DNA of 31,749 nucleotides from an uncultured Collinsella sp. (lineage in GTDB: Bacteria; Actinomycetota; Coriobacteriia; Coriobacteriales; Coriobacteriaceae), in assembly GCA_902465265.1 (NCBI GenBank), contig CABQMF010000015.1:1-31749 (forward strand), written 5' to 3'. A model generated the notes under the pieces. It did no database searches. It saw only the letters and a program-made list of their open reading frames with translations, and had not been told where the DNA came from. Below are positions 29,956 through 31,749 of this stretch, in pieces; the first letter of the stretch is position 1, and each line of letters opens with the position of its first letter. The translations under genes were made by a program, and so were the position numbers.

Positions 29956-30393
29956 CTACTTCACGACCAAAATGTCGCAGTCCGTATTGCGCAGCAGGAA
30001 CGTCGAAATCGAGCCCAGTAGCGCGTACTTAATTGAGGACAGGCCGCGGGCGCCGCAGAGCACCAGATCGGGCTTGACCACGTCGAGCATCTCATCCTTA
30101 AGCGTCTCACGAATGCGGCCGGTACGAATCATGACCTCGACCTCGGGAATGTCGGGATTGGCCTTGGCCTCCTCGAGCTGCTTGGCGATGGAGTTGTTAA
30201 AGGCCTCCTCCAAGCCGTTGACCAGGTCGACCGGATAGGAACCGGCGCTCTCGAGCGCGGTGGAGTCGATGACGTGGCCGATGATCAGCTTAGCGCCGTT
30301 GTTCGCGGCGACCTTGATGGCGCGTGCGAGCACAAAATCCTGCTGCTCAGTACCGTCGAGTGAAACAAATACCTTGGTATAGCCCTCGTTCAT
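29956..30393 (-). CDS. Universal stress protein (UspA family)
   Basis: The 145-residue single-domain protein starts MNEGYTKVFVSLDGTEQQ. It has the nucleotide-binding signature near its end: LVLCGARGLSSIKYALLGSIS, matching G-2x-G-9x-G(S/T), which indicates the ATP-binding subclass. AGGAGG precedes the ATG at 30393. It is monocistronic and divergent from uppP, with a 242-bp shared upstream region. Confidence 0.93.
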   Translation of the reverse strand: MNEGYTKVFVSLDGTEQQDFVLARAIKVAANNGAKLIIGHVIDSTALESAGSYPVDLVNGLEEAFNNSIAKQLEEAKANPDIPEVEVMIRTGRIRETLKDEMLDVVKPDLVLCGARGLSSIKYALLGSISTFLLRNTDCDILVVK

Positions 30394-30635
30394 GGTTTCC
30401 TCCTTGGTCTATCGCACGGGCGCGGGACTCGTGCGTCGGGCGGCGCGTTGGCCGCCGGACACTTTACCTTGTTGCAGTTATACCCAAGGATTTCGGTTTG
30501 ACCGCTCGCAATTCTGTGAACGGGCGAGTTTTTTGGTAAGGGTAGGCGCAGGCGTGCCGCCAACGGTTGATAATGGGACATCGCCCGCATCGTCCGCAGA
30601 ACATCTACCGGCGGGTGTCTAACGAGGGGGTCCCT

Positions 30636-31616
30636 TTGGATATCATCGAGCTTCTAAAATCTGCCTTCATGGGCCTGGTTGAGGGCATCACCGAATGGCT
30701 GCCTGTTTCGTCGACCGGTCACATGATCTTGGTGGACGAGTTCGTCAAGATGAACGTGAGCGAGACGTTCTGGAATATGTTCCTGGTCGTGATTCAGCTC
30801 GGCGCCATTCTGGCCGTCTGCGTCCTGTTCTTCTACGACCTTAACCCGTTTTCTCCCAGCAAGGGCAAGGAGGGCCGTCGCGACACCTGGGTGCTGTGGG
30901 GCAAGATTGTGCTCGGCTGCATTCCCGCCGCGGCGATCGGTCTGCCGCTCAACGACTGGATGGAGGAGCATTTCTACAATGCTCCCGTCGTGGCGCTGGC
31001 GCTCATTGTGTACGGCGTGCTGTTTATCGTGATTGAGAACTGGCGCGCGAGCAAGCGCGACCAGGCCGCTCTTGCCGGTTCGTTTGGTTCTCGTGCTGTG
31101 GTGTCGGGTGGGCGTCCCGCCGGTGCGCACTTTGCGGCGCCCGCCGCGGCTACCGCTGAGGATGAGGACGATGACGATAGCCTGGACTTCGGCTCCATCA
31201 CTACGCTCGAGGATCTGAGCTGGAAGACCGCACTGGGTATTGGCTGCTTCCAGGTGCTTTCGCTGATTCCGGGCACATCGCGCTCCGGCTCCACCATCAT
31301 CGGTGGCCTGCTTTTGGGCTGCACGCGTTCGGTGGCATCCAAGTTTACGTTCTTCCTGGCCATCCCTGTCATGTTTGGCGCGAGTGCACTCAAGCTGGTC
31401 AAGTACTTCATCAAGGGCGGTACGTTCGGCGCCAACGAGGTCGCCATCTTGGGCGTGGGCTGCGTTGTAGCCTTTGTGGTTTCGCTCATCGCCATCAAGT
31501 GGCTCATGGGATTCGTCCGTCGTCACGACTTTAAGTGCTTCGGTGTTTACCGCATCATCCTGGGCATCGTAGTGCTCGCTTACTTCTTTGTTCTGGAGCC
31601 GATGCTCGGCCTCTAG
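30636..31616 (+). CDS. uppP: Undecaprenyl-diphosphatase
   Basis: UppP (BacA) dephosphorylates undecaprenyl pyrophosphate to recycle the lipid carrier of cell-wall synthesis; its activity confers bacitracin tolerance. The proposed start is TTG 30636, five bases after GAGGGGG. It places Glu16, Glu20, Ser26 and His29 (EGITEWLPVSSTGHMI) one position from the E. coli catalytic residues. ATG 30567 is in frame but lacks a ribosome site. The second signature is PGTSRSGSTIIGGLLLG. The 326-residue protein has about eight membrane segments and a longer than usual cytoplasmic loop (about 150–195) with an acidic EDEDDDD run. Confidence 0.92.
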   Translation: MDIIELLKSAFMGLVEGITEWLPVSSTGHMILVDEFVKMNVSETFWNMFLVVIQLGAILAVCVLFFYDLNPFSPSKGKEGRRDTWVLWGKIVLGCIPAAAIGLPLNDWMEEHFYNAPVVALALIVYGVLFIVIENWRASKRDQAALAGSFGSRAVVSGGRPAGAHFAAPAAATAEDEDDDDSLDFGSITTLEDLSWKTALGIGCFQVLSLIPGTSRSGSTIIGGLLLGCTRSVASKFTFFLAIPVMFGASALKLVKYFIKGGTFGANEVAILGVGCVVAFVVSLIAIKWLMGFVRRHDFKCFGVYRIILGIVVLAYFFVLEPMLGL

Positions 31617-31631
31617 CTTAGTCGACGCTCT

Positions 31632-31660
31632 GGCAGCCGCTCGCTGCCGTATTCGAATAC
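31632..31660. repeat. Short hairpin and palindrome after uppP
   Basis: GGCAGC–CGCTC–GCTGCC (31632–31648) is followed directly by the perfect palindrome GTATTCGAATAC (31649–31660). No T-run follows; it may be the uppP 3' structure. Confidence 0.55.
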
Positions 31661-31674
31661 GCGATATCTATCGG

Positions 31675-31690
31675 AGTTGCGGTGAAATAG
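31675..31690 (+). repeat. Partial AGTTGCGGTGAAATAG arm (copy 3)
   Basis: Sixteen bases match the left arm of copies 1 and 2, then the sequence changes to GGATTAAAAGG. No complementary arm appears before the window ends, so it is either truncated or completed beyond base 31749. Confidence 0.7.
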
Positions 31691-31749
31691 GGATTAAAAG
31701 GGGGGTGCGGACGATTTCTTGGACCGCGCCTAGGCGTATCCAAGCTTCC

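Overview
The window is a GC-rich, densely coding chromosomal segment. It looks like a Coriobacteriia actinobacterium, most likely Collinsella. The clues are the codon usage, the actinobacterial eno–divIC/ftsB–ppx gene order, and the style of the proteins and intergenic hairpins. No phage, plasmid, rRNA, CRISPR array or transposase gene was seen. The genus is an inference from general familiarity, not from a search.

Layout. (1) 1–7518 is a histidine biosynthesis operon on the + strand: hisZ–hisG (one fused ORF, cut at the window start), hisD, hisC, hisB, hisH, hisA, hisF, hisI, hisE. A PHP-domain protein with all the expected metal ligands faces it (8588–7677, minus) and could be the missing histidinol-phosphatase. 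(2) 8918–10887 holds a stand-alone LarC C-terminal domain, a YfcE-type phosphodiesterase and MazG. (3) 11079–14347 is eno, a DivIC/FtsB-like division protein and a Ppx/GppA phosphatase. (4) 14497–16073 holds tRNA-Leu(UAA), a TPR-like membrane-anchored protein, and a lone galactitol-type PTS EIIB followed by a VOC protein. (5) 16369–18979 (minus) is a UBA/DUF4342 membrane protein, an OmpR-type response regulator and a histidine kinase. (6) 19573–24889 holds a small membrane protein, a metallophosphatase, Glu-Q-tRNA(Asp) synthetase, a DUF2207 membrane protein and a GNAT acetyltransferase. (7) 25167–27757 is purH and an unrecognised gene. (8) 27937–31616 is a BceRS-like two-component system, a universal stress protein and UppP.

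How the genes work together. The his operon carries every step after PRPP except the phosphatase, which the PHP gene may supply. The AICAR released by HisF/HisH is the substrate of PurH, encoded 18 kb away. The BceRS-like pair and UppP both bear on the undecaprenyl-phosphate (bacitracin target) cycle.

The most unusual content is intergenic. Most non-coding gaps hold long inverted repeats from several unrelated families. Two stand out. One is a pair of about 180–190 bp fold-back elements (16166–16354 and 19231–19410) with a similar core, whose outer arms differ between the copies yet stay self-complementary. The other is a set of six small hairpins with a constant GGGAC-type loop start and mostly unrelated stems. 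A third family (7597, 14361, partial at 31675) has the reverse pattern: constant arms and variable loops.
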